Source: Xylona heveae TC161
Taxonomy: Eukaryota > Ascomycota > Xylonomycetes > Xylonales > Xylonaceae
Direction of reading: 5' to 3'
DNA length: 64,000 nucleotides
Assembly (NCBI RefSeq): GCF_001619985.1
Contig: NW_017264196.1
Span: 1,054,001-1,118,000, forward strand
The translations under genes were made by a program, and so were the position numbers. A model generated the notes under the pieces. The model worked only from the letters and a program-made list of their open reading frames with translations. It was not told where the DNA came from and ran no database searches. Of this stretch, positions 1 through 11,180 are shown one piece after another; the first letter of the stretch is position 1, and each line of letters begins with the position of its first letter.

Positions 1-1358
1 CCATGCAGAGACGGAGAAAACCGATGGCTCAACATGGACACAGCAAAATAATGCGCAGTCTCTTTGTGAATTAGTTTCAGGTCTGGTTCAAGCAATTGCA
101 ATGTTTTCGGTCGATCCAAGACAGTCTAGTTCGTGAATAATGTTGTATTAAAGGCGACTTTATAATCATAATAACATCAGCAATAATAACAATAATAATC
201 ATCATCCCACCTGATCTCTTGATCTCCGCCCCGCGGACCAATGCAGGTAGACTAAGCCCCCAAGCATTTTGGCGAGCTGTGAGGCATTACCCGGCCCCTC
301 GCAAAGCGTAATCCCGCCAAAACGAAAGTCGCTTGCTGGACCTTAGCTAAGGTAACTCGGCCTATGCTCCCGTAGCGTACCGTAATCAAGAGAGTAAGTA
401 GAGAGACAGGTTAGGAGCATCATCGCTGGCCGGTTCCTCGACATCATCACCACCGCCAGCGTCTGGCAGCTACCTTCACCCCGCCCTTTGCATCTCTGCT
501 CACCTTGGAATTTAGAGAATCAAACCGCCAACAAACTCAATATCGCCTCAAAAACACTCACGCCTTTCGACACGGACGTTCAAGCGTCCGTTTTTGCAGA
601 TCTCGTAAAGGTGTAGCACAGTCGCACCTGCCAAGTTACCTCCTTCGCCCACAGCAAGGCTTCATTTCAGCTTTTTTTTCGTCAGCTGAGCCCATTGACA
701 GCGTCAATTATTGGCTTGTCTACTTTCGCTTCTGGTATCGCTCATTGGCGAACCCGTCACGGACCGTGTAGACGGGATTAAGGTCGCTCTACCTACCATT
801 AGTCGACGCCTTGCCCTGTCGCTTTTCGCATCCTGTTCACTCATAAATCTACGGAGCTTCAGCAAATGATTCCTGCGTAACTGGGTGTGTAGAACCTGGT
901 ACTAGCTCAGGGCCTTCCTTGACGGTGCTTCACTTGCTCCCGAGGGATCCGCAAGCCACGACAACGTTGGACCGCCGAATTTCTCAATATCCGTCCCCTG
1001 TTCCCTATCTCTCCCACCAGTACTGAAAGTACTGGGTGGTAATCTATCGGGGGATCTCAAGCCTTTTCGGTGGTGCCTGCGTGCAGTTTGCTTAATTCGG
1101 CGGGTGAGCTGGATCTGGGGCCCTCGACCGGGGCTAAATTCAACACCCGCCCAGTGCTCCACGAGATACAACTGGCCGATTCTTCACGAAATTCTGTGAC
1201 ACGAGGCTGAAGGTTAGACATTCCCGAAGCCTAGCCTCGAATTCCATCACACCAGCAACGAATTTCGAATCAGACTCTCGAAAGCTGCGCCATTTTTATA
1301 TTTTCATTCTCATCTCATTGTTTCCTGTGGCCAGAGGGTTGCATCATCTATAGACAAA
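1..1358. other. Upstream region of the G-alpha gene
   Basis: No gene is supported here. The stretch has stops in all frames, broken only by short open frames with no family resemblance. An AT-rich patch of AAT/CAT trinucleotides lies at about 160-205. The last 100 bases, rich in pyrimidine and AT, probably form the 5' leader of the G-alpha gene. Confidence 0.6.
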
Positions 1359-2712
1359 ATGGGAATCTGCATGAGTAACGACTCCGAAGATGGGGAGCAG
1401 AGAAAGAGGAGTCAAATGATTGATCGGAAACTCGAAGAGGATTCTCGGAAGCTTCGACGAGAATGCAAGATACTTTTGCTAGGTATGGAGATTTTTGCTG
1501 CATGAATTTTCGAGGAGAGATAATAATTGGGCGCTTTAGGATCCGGCGAAAGTGGAAAGTCAACAATCGTGAAGCAAATGAAAATCATTCACCAAAACGG
1601 CTACACTGTGGATGAGCTTGCTCTGTATCGATTGACTGTCTATAAGAATCTATTGGACTGCGCTAAAGCCCTTGTCGGAGCAATGCGTCAGTTCGAGATA
1701 GATCCCGAGAATCCTCAGAACAGAGAATACTGCGATTATCTTCTGGATTACCAGGTTGATCCAGACCCACACACCTGCCTGGAGTCCAAAGTTGGAGATG
1801 CAGTGACTTCGCTCTGGAAAGACCCCTGTATAGCAAAAGTGATGGAACATCAAAGTGAATTTTACCTCATGGATTCAGCACCATAGTGAGTTATCTTCCC
1901 GTATAATCAGTTGCCGAAAAAACATCGCTAAGATACATTAAAGCTTTTTTGAAGAAGTTCAGCGCATAGCTGCGCCTGATTACATACCTATCGAGTCTGA
2001 TGTCCTACGGGCTCGGACAAAGACTACCGGTATTTATGAGACCCGGTTTACTATGGGTCAACTCAGCATACAGTACGTGGAGCAGTTAAGCTTGCCTTAA
2101 AATGAAGTCACTAATAATGCTGCATAGCATGTTCGATGTTGGTGGTCAGCGCAGTGAAAGGAAAAAGTGGATTCATTGTTTTGAAAATGTGACATCCATC
2201 ATCTTCTGCGTGGCGCTAAGTGAATATGACCAGGTTCTCCTCGAGGAAAGCAATCAGGTGAGCAAAAATTCTTCTCACCGCACAGGATACGTGTTAACTC
2301 TGCAACTCAGAATCGAATGATTGAAAGTTTGGTTCTCTTTGATTCCGTAGTCAATTCAAGATGGTTCATGCGAACGAGCATCATCCTCTTTTTGAACAAG
2401 GTCGACCTTTTCAAGCAGAAACTAGGACGGTCTCCTCTGGGAAACTACTTTCCGGACTATTCTGGCGGAAACGATGTAAATCGTGCCGCAAAATATCTTT
2501 TGTGGCGGTTCAACCAAGTTAACCGAGCCCATCTGAATCTATATCCACAGTACGTATCAGAACTTTGTTACTCTCGTCATATATACCACCTGCTAAATTG
2601 TTAATATTTTAGCCTTACTCAAGCGACTGATACCTCGAATATCCGACTTGTATTTGCTGCCGTCAAGGAGACCATTCTACACAACGCGCTCAAAGACTCG
2701 GGCATCCTGTAA
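1359..2712 (+). CDS. ganB: G-protein alpha subunit, group III (GanB/GPA3 type)
   Basis: This is a heterotrimeric G-protein alpha subunit that binds and hydrolyses GTP at the plasma membrane. In filamentous fungi the group III subunits feed the cAMP-PKA pathway that controls germination and carbon sensing. Six exons (1359-1482, 1540-1885, 1944-2072, 2128-2257, 2311-2549, 2613-2712) give 355 residues, the normal length. The N terminus MGICMS carries a myristoylation glycine and a palmitoylation cysteine. Visible motifs are the P-loop GSGESGKST (residues 42-50), RARTKTTG with the switch I arginine, DVGGQR (203-208, catalytic Gln207) and NKVD (272-275). The C terminus KDSGIL lacks the cysteine at -4 that marks pertussis-toxin-sensitive group I subunits, which places it in group III. 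All catalytic residues are present. The assignment to group III rather than I or II rests on the N and C termini and overall similarity to GanB. Confidence 0.95.
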
Positions 2713-5277
2713 AATATGGCAGCGTCTCAGTGATCGCGATAACTTAACCAGCCATCTACCTTTCAAGTGTACAGCTGCATCTCTTACTTACTTTAGTCAT
2801 GTCGACAGACGATTTGTCTTTTTCATCATTTGATATTCATCTTTTCCAGACGAGCACTTGGCCATAATCTCTCCTAGCTGCGGCCAATATGCTCCGCATC
2901 TTGTCATTGAGCATTGGAGTTGGGGCTCACTGTTTTATGTCGTTGAGGGACGCAGATGCTTTACCTCTTTTTTATTTTACTTACGTCGGGTTCTCTTACA
3001 TCCGCTCCAAAAAGGCCCGCTCTCCTTGTGGGCCATTCCGTGTTTGTTGTTTTCGCTCTTTTCTCCATTTTGGTGCTACCTTTCTTTTATTTTTCGTCTC
3101 TCATCGCCATCATTTGGATGGGCAGATGCCAATCGTACGCATGCGTTTGATGAAGATTTTACAAGTTCGCAAAGAGCAGGTCTCTTTCTCCACGTGCAGG
3201 ACGAAGACGGCACAGACATGGTTCGGTTAGGGTAGATTGGGAAATCAGAACAAGATGCACCAGATGAAGGCTCGAGGAACCGATTTCTATGGATGGGGGT
3301 TTCCCCTTTGCATTGCCATTTTTCCAGAATGGCCATGCGCAAAAGGGGAAATCTTGGGGAATTCTAGGTCTTCTACGGCTTTTACCAAGTGTCTTACTTT
3401 TCTTTTGGGTGGACTGGTTAATCCTATTGTCCCATGTGATGGAGTCCTGTCTTCCGGCCCAATGACGAATGTCGACGGCAACCTTGTTGAATTGGTTTCG
3501 ATTGGTGATTGATTGGTTGAGTTGGTTGATGGAAATGAAATGAATTAAATGAATGTATGAATGTATAACAGGATGACCACGCTGCAAAGTTTGCTCTAAT
3601 TGCACGCACGACGGAACTGTGAGAGATATGCCAAATTCCCGGTTGAGGGTGATATGGACATGTGGTTCTGTAGCCAGGTCCGTCCTTTCCGGCTTGCCCC
3701 TGCAAATGACGACGTCGGACTGGCCGGTGGTTCTGAAGACCGAGAGCAGGGGTTGGTCGTTGGGCCGGCCGATAATACGATAAAGCGTAGTGAGTACCGT
3801 AAATTATGTGTAAGTACGTATCAGTTTAGCCGATCGACTTGCCAATTGACTCTTGTTTAGCTAAGGTATACGATAATTCTACTCCTTTGATTGCACACAA
3901 CCGTTTACTGGCATCTGCATCAGATGAGTCGATCACGTAGTCTGTAGATAGTGTATGAGTGCAATTGAACGATAAGACCATGCCAAGTCATCCTTCTCAG
4001 TAAGCAGTCTTGTTCTCTGCTACAGATTCGACCATGCACTGTAGCAACAAGCTACCTCGGTATGGAGAAAGAGGGGTTAAGAGGAGAATCGGCACATGAC
4101 CTGTAAAGGTTGGCCCGAGTGTGCAAAAGTCCCCATAAGTAGCGCGACTTGAATCGATGGTAGCGCTACTTGGGACGGGAATTGCACCGAAGCGTTGGAG
4201 TCGCCTGCAACCCCACTCAACGCTAAAAGACACTTAAGAAGCACCTTAAACATTAGTGAGGACGGAGCGAATCCACTCTTTCCCCGTCTCTCCGCATGTT
4301 CTTCTACCCTCAGTGATGCCGTTACGGTACGTGGTTATGGGACCCCCAATGAATGCCTCCAGGGTACTCGTTATCCCTCTTCATTTTTCGCAGTCTCTCA
4401 ATTGGAGCCAATTGACCTTCACAGTCATTGATGGACACTCATCCCACTGCTTCTTGTCTCAATGACAATGTGTTACTGCATTCTCTTGATTACTGCGTAG
4501 CTCTAGGGCGATTCGCGCGGCGTGGATCTCGATCCACACCAAGCCCGCCAGGATGCTTTACTGTCGTGATTTCTCGCCCTCATTGCAGGGTCCAGCTTAG
4601 CCAAGAGCTATACCCAAACCATGTGAAATGATGGCTCTGAGATGGTCTTGGGGGGAAAGTTGACTAAAATACCTACTGGATTTGATTGATTGTTCGGGAA
4701 CCCCCGTCCGGGCCCTGACTGGGTTTCTAGTGCTCGATGCCCCGGTAGCCTACGAATGCAGTTATCAATCGTACGAGGAAATGTGTTGACCCTCCTCGTC
4801 GCTGCTTCCCACTGCCAAGCTACCCTACTTACTTTTATCCTTCTCCACTCCCACTTCCTCTGACCATCTCTTCTCCTCATCCCATTTTCCATCGTTTGCT
4901 CGGTGTACAGCACTTTATTTGCATATTTTAGATATTGGTTATCGCCTTTGTCTCTATTCTTGTGTTCCAACTCCCGTCATCGTGCGTTTGCCCGGCCGTA
5001 TTCGATCTGTGCTTTCTTTTTCTTGCTTCTGCAGCCACGTCTTCACGGTCCGGGGTAACGAACTGACCTACCCCGCCCTTGTGCCTCGCGTTGTACCAAC
5101 CCACGTGGAACGACGTCACGATCCACAACATTTGAACGTCCGCGGTCAAGGTTGGCAATCGTTCTCTTGCTCTCATATACCCGGGTGGAAACTCATATCT
5201 TTTAGCCGTTTCATTGTAAACAACATCAATACAGGCTTCTAACGATACATTGGGCCGCTGCTAAGCACCTCGCAAAA
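2713..5277. other. Long intergenic/promoter region before glycogen phosphorylase
   Basis: About 2.6 kb without a supported gene. Open frames of up to 148 codons occur but overlap one another and resemble no family. The notable structure is an imperfect inverted repeat at 3300-3351, listed separately. The final part probably holds the phosphorylase promoter and leader. Confidence 0.6.
3300..3351. repeat. Imperfect inverted repeat (hairpin-capable)
   Basis: The arm at 3300-3320 (TTTCCCC TTTGC...GCCATT) is nearly the reverse complement of 3329-3351. The arms can pair over about 20 bases with a few bulges around an 8-base loop. It sits 1.9 kb upstream of the phosphorylase start. Function is unknown. 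Confidence 0.6.
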
Positions 5278-8200
5278 ATGTCGGCCACGAGAGAACGTAG
5301 ACCTTCTACTAGTGCCCCACTGTCTGATTTTCAGGGTCCCGTGGGTCCGGCGTTTAGCAGACCGAAGCACAAGCGTACCTTCACCGGCTTTGGACCGAGT
5401 GAGATCAAGAGCGTAGAGGCTGCCATTCCTGAGCCCCAACGAGAAGCGTATGTACCGATGATACTGAATGAAGCCTGACGTTGTTCAAGGGCCGATTTTT
5501 GGCTAACATTGCTGAATATGCAGCTGGAAGAAATTTGTGGGTTTCCGTCTCATTCCAAATTTCGAGCAACTGTTACTGACAACCCATGGAAGACCGCCCA
5601 GGAATTCTCGACCAAGGAGGAATTTCAAGTAAGAATGATCGATTTATCCAATTGGAGAAATGATGGGCTAAAATTTCATATCAAGGCCGAGGCCGTGCGT
5701 CACATTGAAACGACACTTGCTCGTTCGCTCTTTAACTGCGATGAACTGTAAGCGCCGGCTCAGATACCCCCGTGGAAATAGCATGTTCATTGCCATCTAG
5801 TGCCGCATATTCCGGGACAGCCCTGGCTTTTCGAGACCGCCTTGTGATAGAATGGAATAAAACTCAACAGCGTCATACATTTGCTGATCAGAAGCGTGTT
5901 TATTGTGAGTAGACCCCATAATTTACAGAATATGGATAATTACATTACTAACCAATATCGAACATAGATCTTTCACTAGAATTTCTGATGGGTCGAGCCC
6001 TTGATAATGCTATGCTTAATGTTGGATTCAAGAATGCTGCCAAAGGTACCTCTTACGATAGCTTTTCCACACGACTAAGCCAGCTGCTGATTGTTTGATA
6101 GACGGATTGAGTGAACTTGGATTTCGGATTGAGGACATTATCAAGCAGGAGCGAGACGCTGCTCTTGGAAACGGCGGCCTCGGGCGACTTGCAGCATGCT
6201 TCCTGGACAGCCTGGCTTCCATGGACTTCCCCGCCTGGGGCTATGGTCTGCGATACAAATATGGTATCTTCAAGCAGGAAATTGTAGATGGTTACCAAGT
6301 CGAAGTACCTGATTACTGGCTCGATTTCAACCCCTGGGAATTTCCGAGACATGACATTACCGTTGAAATTCAATTTTACGGCCATGTGAGAAAATACCAG
6401 TAAGTAAAGCCGAATGGCCGGGCAGGCAGAAAGACGAAGAATTTAAATGCCTGACTTCTCCACAGGGATGAAACTGGCAAGAATGTTGCCGTATGGGAAG
6501 GAGGCGAAATTGTTGAAGCAGTGGCTTATGATGTCCCAAGTCAGTGCCTTGCAGTGATGATAGACACAAGACTCAGTTACTAAACCCTAGACTAGTTCCC
6601 GGCTTCAAGACAAAAACCACCAACAATCTCCGGCTATGGTCTAGTAAGGCCGCCAGTGGTGAGTTTGACTTTCAAAAGTTCAACCGGGGAGAATACGAGA
6701 GCTCCGTTGCCGATCAACAGCGCGCCGAGACCATCTCAGCCGTTTTGTACCCTAATGACAAGTGAGTTCGTCCACGTTCCTGTGTGATTCTCACCACTGA
6801 CGAAACAACAACAGTCTGGAACGTGGCAAGGAACTACGTCTGAAGCAGCAGTACTTTTGGGTCGCTGCGTCCCTCTTCGACATTGTCCGCCGGTTCAAGA
6901 AAACGAAGCGCGCTTGGGCAGCGTTCCCGGACCAAGTCGCGATTCAGCTGAACGATACTCACCCGACCTTGGCGGTCGTCGAGCTTCAGCGTATTCTGAT
7001 TGATCAGGAAGGCCTGGAGTGGGACGAGGCATGGCAAAGTTTGTATCCCTTTAATGTGAAAACTCCCTGCATTAATGCTAACTCTTTCTAGTCGTTGTCA
7101 AGACCTTCGGATATACAAACCACACCGTTCTCCCTGAAGCTCTCGAAAAATGGCCGGTACCCCTATTCCAGAATCTTTTGCCCCGCCACCTTCAGATTAT
7201 TTATGACATCAATCTCTACTTCCTTCAGTCCGTAGAGCGGCGTTTCCCCAAGGAGCGTGAGATGCTTTCTCGCGTCTCCATTATCGAAGAGTCTCAGCCA
7301 AAGATGGTTCGTATGGCTTTCCTGGCTATCATTGGTTCTCACAAGGTCAATGGCGTCGCCGAACTTCATTCGGACCTGATCAAGACCACCATCTTCAAAG
7401 ACTTCGTGAAGATATATGGACCCGACAAGTTCACAAACGTAACCAACGGCATTACACCTCGTCGATGGCTACACCAGGCTAACCCCCGCCTCTGTGAGTT
7501 GATCGCATCTAAACTTGGCGGTTACGATTTCCTCAAGGATTTGACTCTTTTGGGCGAAATTGAGAGATATGTTGACGATAAGGCCTTCAAGAAGGAATGG
7601 CAGGAGATCAAATACGCCAACAAGGTCCGCCTTGCACGAGTCATCAAGGAAACTACGGGTGTCAGCGTCAATCCCGCTGCTCTTTTCGACATTCAGGTGA
7701 AACGTATCCATGAATACAAGCGCCAGCAACTGAATATTTTTGGCGTCATCCATCGCTACTTGGCCATAAAGTCTATGACTGCTGAAGAACGCAAGAAGCT
7801 TGCTCCTCGCGTGTCCATTTTTGGTGGAAAAGCTGCGCCGGGATATTGGATGGCCAAGACCGTCATTCACCTCATCAACAATGTTGGTGCGGTTGTCAAT
7901 AATGACAAGGACGTAGGGGACCTTCTCAAGGTCATCTTCCTGGAAGACTATAACGTCAGCAAGGCTGAGATTATCTGCCCCGCTTCCGATCTCAGCGAGC
8001 ACATTTCCACCGCCGGTACCGAGGCCAGTGGTACGAGTAACATGAAGTTTGTCCTCAATGGTGGCTTGATCATTGGAACTTGCGACGGAGCAAACGTAAG
8101 TTTGGCACATTTATTCCCAAACCCAACCCACTTCTTTCGTGTAATCATCACATTATCTGCTCAGGTATTAACGTCTTTTCAAGATTGAAATTACCCGCGA

Positions 8201-8591
8201 GATTGGCGAATCCAATATTTTCCTCTTTGGTAACCTCGCAGAAGATGTGGAAGAGCTCCGCCACCACCATTTGTACGGCAAATACGAACTCGATCCGGAC
8301 CTACTCAAAGTGTTTGAAGCTATCAAGTCTGGCACATTTGGCGATGCCAATGCCTTCTCCGGACTCGTTAATGCAATTGTTGACCACGGCGATTATTATC
8401 TCGTGAGCGACGACTTCCATTCGTATATTCAAACGCATGACCTCGTGGACGAAGCGTACAAGAACCAGGACGAGTGGTTGACCAAGTCCATTCAAAGCGT
8501 TGCCCGCATGGGCTTCTTCACCAGTGATCGCTGCATTCAGGAGTATGCTGATCTTATCTGGAATGTCGAGCCTGTGCCACCAAAAGAGTAA
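5278..8591 (+). CDS. GPH1: Glycogen phosphorylase
   Basis: This glycosyltransferase family 35 enzyme uses phosphate to release glucose-1-phosphate from glycogen in the cytosol. Twelve exons give 878 residues, the usual fungal length: 5278-5447, 5524-5536, 5593-5628, 5686-5747, 5801-5904, 5968-6045, 6102-6399, 6466-6539, 6596-6761, 6815-7038, 7092-8095, 8184-8591. Family landmarks include [11 protein letters not shown], the glycine-rich [30 protein letters not shown], the [10 protein letters not shown] block, [13 protein letters not shown] and the PLP-lysine site TSNMKF followed by [13 protein letters not shown]. The first 600 bases are unusual. After REA the tryptophan codon is completed by a 13-nt exon, followed by a 36-nt exon; only this route keeps frame and matches family length between REAW and the [18 protein letters not shown] block. 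Yeast GPH1 is controlled through PKA; regulation here cannot be read from the sequence. Confidence 0.96.
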
Positions 8592-9558
8592 ATAGGAGCA
8601 AGCACGAGGGAGCAAAAGAAAAGATTGGGCAGACGCCTGAATTGTTTGGTTACCCAAGACTAGATTTTGCTCCCCAGATTGTCTGTACAGAGGTATTATT
8701 ACCGCAGTAAGACATGTCCAATTGAATGACGGAAGAGCGGACCTTGGATTAGAGATAAGACAGTCCTTTGTATGAAACGTGGTCTTTTTTTTTTTTTTTT
8801 ATTTTTATCTTTTGGTTTGGCTTTTCTAATATTTCATATCATTATTCAATTAACTTTTGAACATAATAAATTTTACTTGGAAGGCACTCTATCGATCGAT
8901 TTTATTGACTCGTACGCAGGTGCTGTATTCTATATGTGATGCATTTTGTAGGACCATTGAATTTGATAGTGACCATTAACATTTGACCCTTTGATGCATA
9001 TCATATGTAGAGTATACGTATTGAAGAACATGTCGAGCTCCAAAAAGTACATGAAGGGAAAAATGACCATTTAAAACTGTGCGAAGAAATATATTGCGCG
9101 GTGAAGTATCTCCAAAAATGAGGTTATATGGTGGTTTCTTTAGCGGCGGAGAGATGGAACATTTCCCCGTCCAATGATATATACAATAATGTCCAATGCC
9201 GTGTTTGTTAGGAATATTCTGTTTGCTGGTTGCCGTATGATTTTATAGTCGCCGGAGGCGTATTCTCTATTGGATGCCTGTGTTGAAGAGCGGTAAAGGG
9301 GAAAAAGAAACTTGGCATATTAAAAACAGAGATTCAAAGATAATGAAGATGAAAAAGGATATCTAGGTTGAATTGTGAAAATGTTTCGAAAATATTTGAA
9401 TGGATTGACGAAAATGAAGACGATGACAATGGCGAAGATAAGATGAGAATGAGAAGAAGAGGGTATTAGAGGTCTTGTTCGAGGAAAGAACGATGTGCAG
9501 GATTTCGGAATGAGTCATAATAAATTGAGTGCATGCGTCAGGCGTTAATGGTTGCGAA
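8592..9558. other. Convergent 3' intergenic region
   Basis: This space lies between the tail-to-tail phosphorylase and nucleotidase genes. A run of 18 T lies near 8787-8804. AT-rich sequence with AATAAA-like hexamers around 8867 may serve the 3' ends of one or both transcripts. No gene is seen. Confidence 0.55.
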
Positions 9559-10626
9559 TCATGCAGCAGTTCCGTTTGAAGCGGCAGCCGCGGAAGGAGC
9601 AACTTCTGTGTCAGCAGCGGTTTCTGATCCATTTGAAACGGGTTGCGCCTCGACTTGTGCGGTCGATTTGAAGAATTGTGGGAATATAGTGCGTAATTCT
9701 TCGAGGCTGCGAATCTGGTATTTGCTTGCGCGGGTTGCCGGGTCTGGGTCCGACGGGTCGAGAAGATGGGCCGTGGTCCAACCAAGAGCTTGCGCGTGGC
9801 GGCAGTTGAGGTGGGAGTCGTCTATTCGAGATACAGAACCCAACTCAGCATTTTTGTTCTTACATATGCGATACCGCTCAATTTCCACTTACCAACAAAA
9901 TAACACTCCTGGGCATTCGAGACACCTGCTTCGGCCTGCGCCTTGGCGAACATGCGCTGGTCGGGCTTGCACACGAATCGCTCTGCGCCGTAGTCGCAAA
10001 AGGTGATGCCCTCAAACATGTCATCGACGCCTAGGAGCTTCACGACACGCTGTCCATGCGTAATGTAGGCGTTGGTGAGAAGCCATAGCCGCACTTTGCT
10101 CTTGTCGATGTCCTCGAGCAGTTTGCGCAGTTGAGGATCGGGTGTGATGATGTCATCGAGGGGAAGCGCGTCGTCGACTTTGCTGTTGTAATCTAGAGGG
10201 TCGATCTTGTGGTGGCGCACAAGTCCTTCAATAGCAAGGCCGTACTCGCGGTAGTACTTATTGTGAAGCCGGGTAGCATCTTCGGCGGAGAGGGACAGAT
10301 GTGTCATAAAGTACTTGTCTAAGGGTACAGCCTATTAGCCATGGGAGAGGAACGGAAAGAGAAATGGAGAAGAGACGTGCCAATGAGTACTGACATGCAC
10401 TCGTGTACCCGTTTGCCTGAAGTAATACTGTTAGTATTGTAATTCTTTGAAGTTGCTCGGTTTGGGAGCGTTTATCTGTGCGGGGCACTGCGCGTACTTC
10501 GTGGGTAGAGCTGTTGCAGCAATTAGCGGAATGATTCGGGGAATTTCTTGAGAATTGAGATTAGAAACATACGCAATTGTCAATGTCAAAGAAGAAGACG
10601 GGCCGTTGCCCGAGATTTTGCACCAT
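9559..10626 (-). CDS. HAD-family pyrimidine 5'-nucleotidase (SDT1/PHM8-like)
   Basis: This predicted cytosolic phosphatase acts on nucleoside monophosphates, like yeast Sdt1 and Phm8. Five exons (10626-10573, 10510-10498, 10416-10391, 10331-9893, 9821-9559) give 264 residues. HAD motifs are in order: motif I FFFDIDNC with the two aspartates at the N terminus, motif II LLTNAY, motif III lysine in VCKPDQ, and motif IV VDDSHLN. The cap-region block YYREYGLAIEGLVRHHKIDPLDY is characteristic of the SDT1 group. The second exon is only 13 nt and supplies LYPR; joining it to the 26-nt third exon gives DIDNCLYPRSKRVHE, as expected for the family. The last 40 residues are Ala/Ser/Thr-rich and probably disordered. 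The gene is head-to-head with the 906-residue protein. Confidence 0.9.
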
Positions 10627-11180
10627 TGTGCTCGCTGATCTGTTGATAGTGGGGTAGCTGAGAGGCCCGCGGGGAATGGCGGTTGCGAGTCTGACGTTGG
10701 TGCTTGTCGCTTGGCCTAGTCACCTGGTAAGAAGAGTCGAATGAGAGGATCTAAGAATGGAGGCAATGGCCTTGACTCTGGTCGAGATATATAATATGCC
10801 CCAGAATGAGAGAGAGAGGCAGAAAAGAGCGCGGTGGGGGCAAATTGGAGAAGAGTCACTGAATGACTGACGGATACAGGCGGTAGTTCCTCAACTTTAT
10901 CGGAGCGGAAGTCACCGCTGCCAACTGAACTCGCTTGAACCAATTGGGACAGCCGTCCGAGTCACGCACTGTAGTGTTGTAGTTGATCATCTTCCCTGCT
11001 GAGAATCTTCAATTTCTCCTTCATTTTACCACTTCAGTATCTCTACTCACTTCCCAGCCTTTTCAGACTGGATTCGTGTGGGATTCAGACACAACTTGCT
11101 CGTTGAAACAAGAAGCTCAGCTGTGTGATTTTAACATGACTATAGTCTGAGATCTCACCTACTTTTGCTTGCTACAGGCC
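10627..11180. promoter_or_regulatory. Bidirectional promoter region, 554 bp
   Basis: This interval separates the divergent nucleotidase and 906-residue genes. A GA-rich patch lies near 10808-10830. A pyrimidine stretch ending in ACAG at 11174-11177, just before the start codon at 11181, looks like an intron acceptor in the 5' leader of the rightward gene; the donor was not located with confidence. Confidence 0.5.

Noticed and set aside
505-771. 88-codon open frame upstream of the G-alpha gene
   Set aside because: No family resemblance, no start context, and composition like the surrounding non-coding DNA.
2858-3605. Overlapping 113-148-codon open frames on both strands
   Set aside because: Mutually overlapping, low complexity (Phe/Leu/Ser or Asn/His rich) and without homologous features.
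3303-4076. Five AGGGG/CCCCT stress-element-like pentamers upstream of glycogen phosphorylase
   Set aside because: About five are expected by chance in 2.5 kb counting both strands, so they carry no evidence of stress regulation.
5440-5760. Apparent frameshift in glycogen phosphorylase
   Set aside because: The frames reconcile exactly through a 13-nt exon and a 36-nt exon with normal splice sites, giving full family length. No pseudogene is needed.
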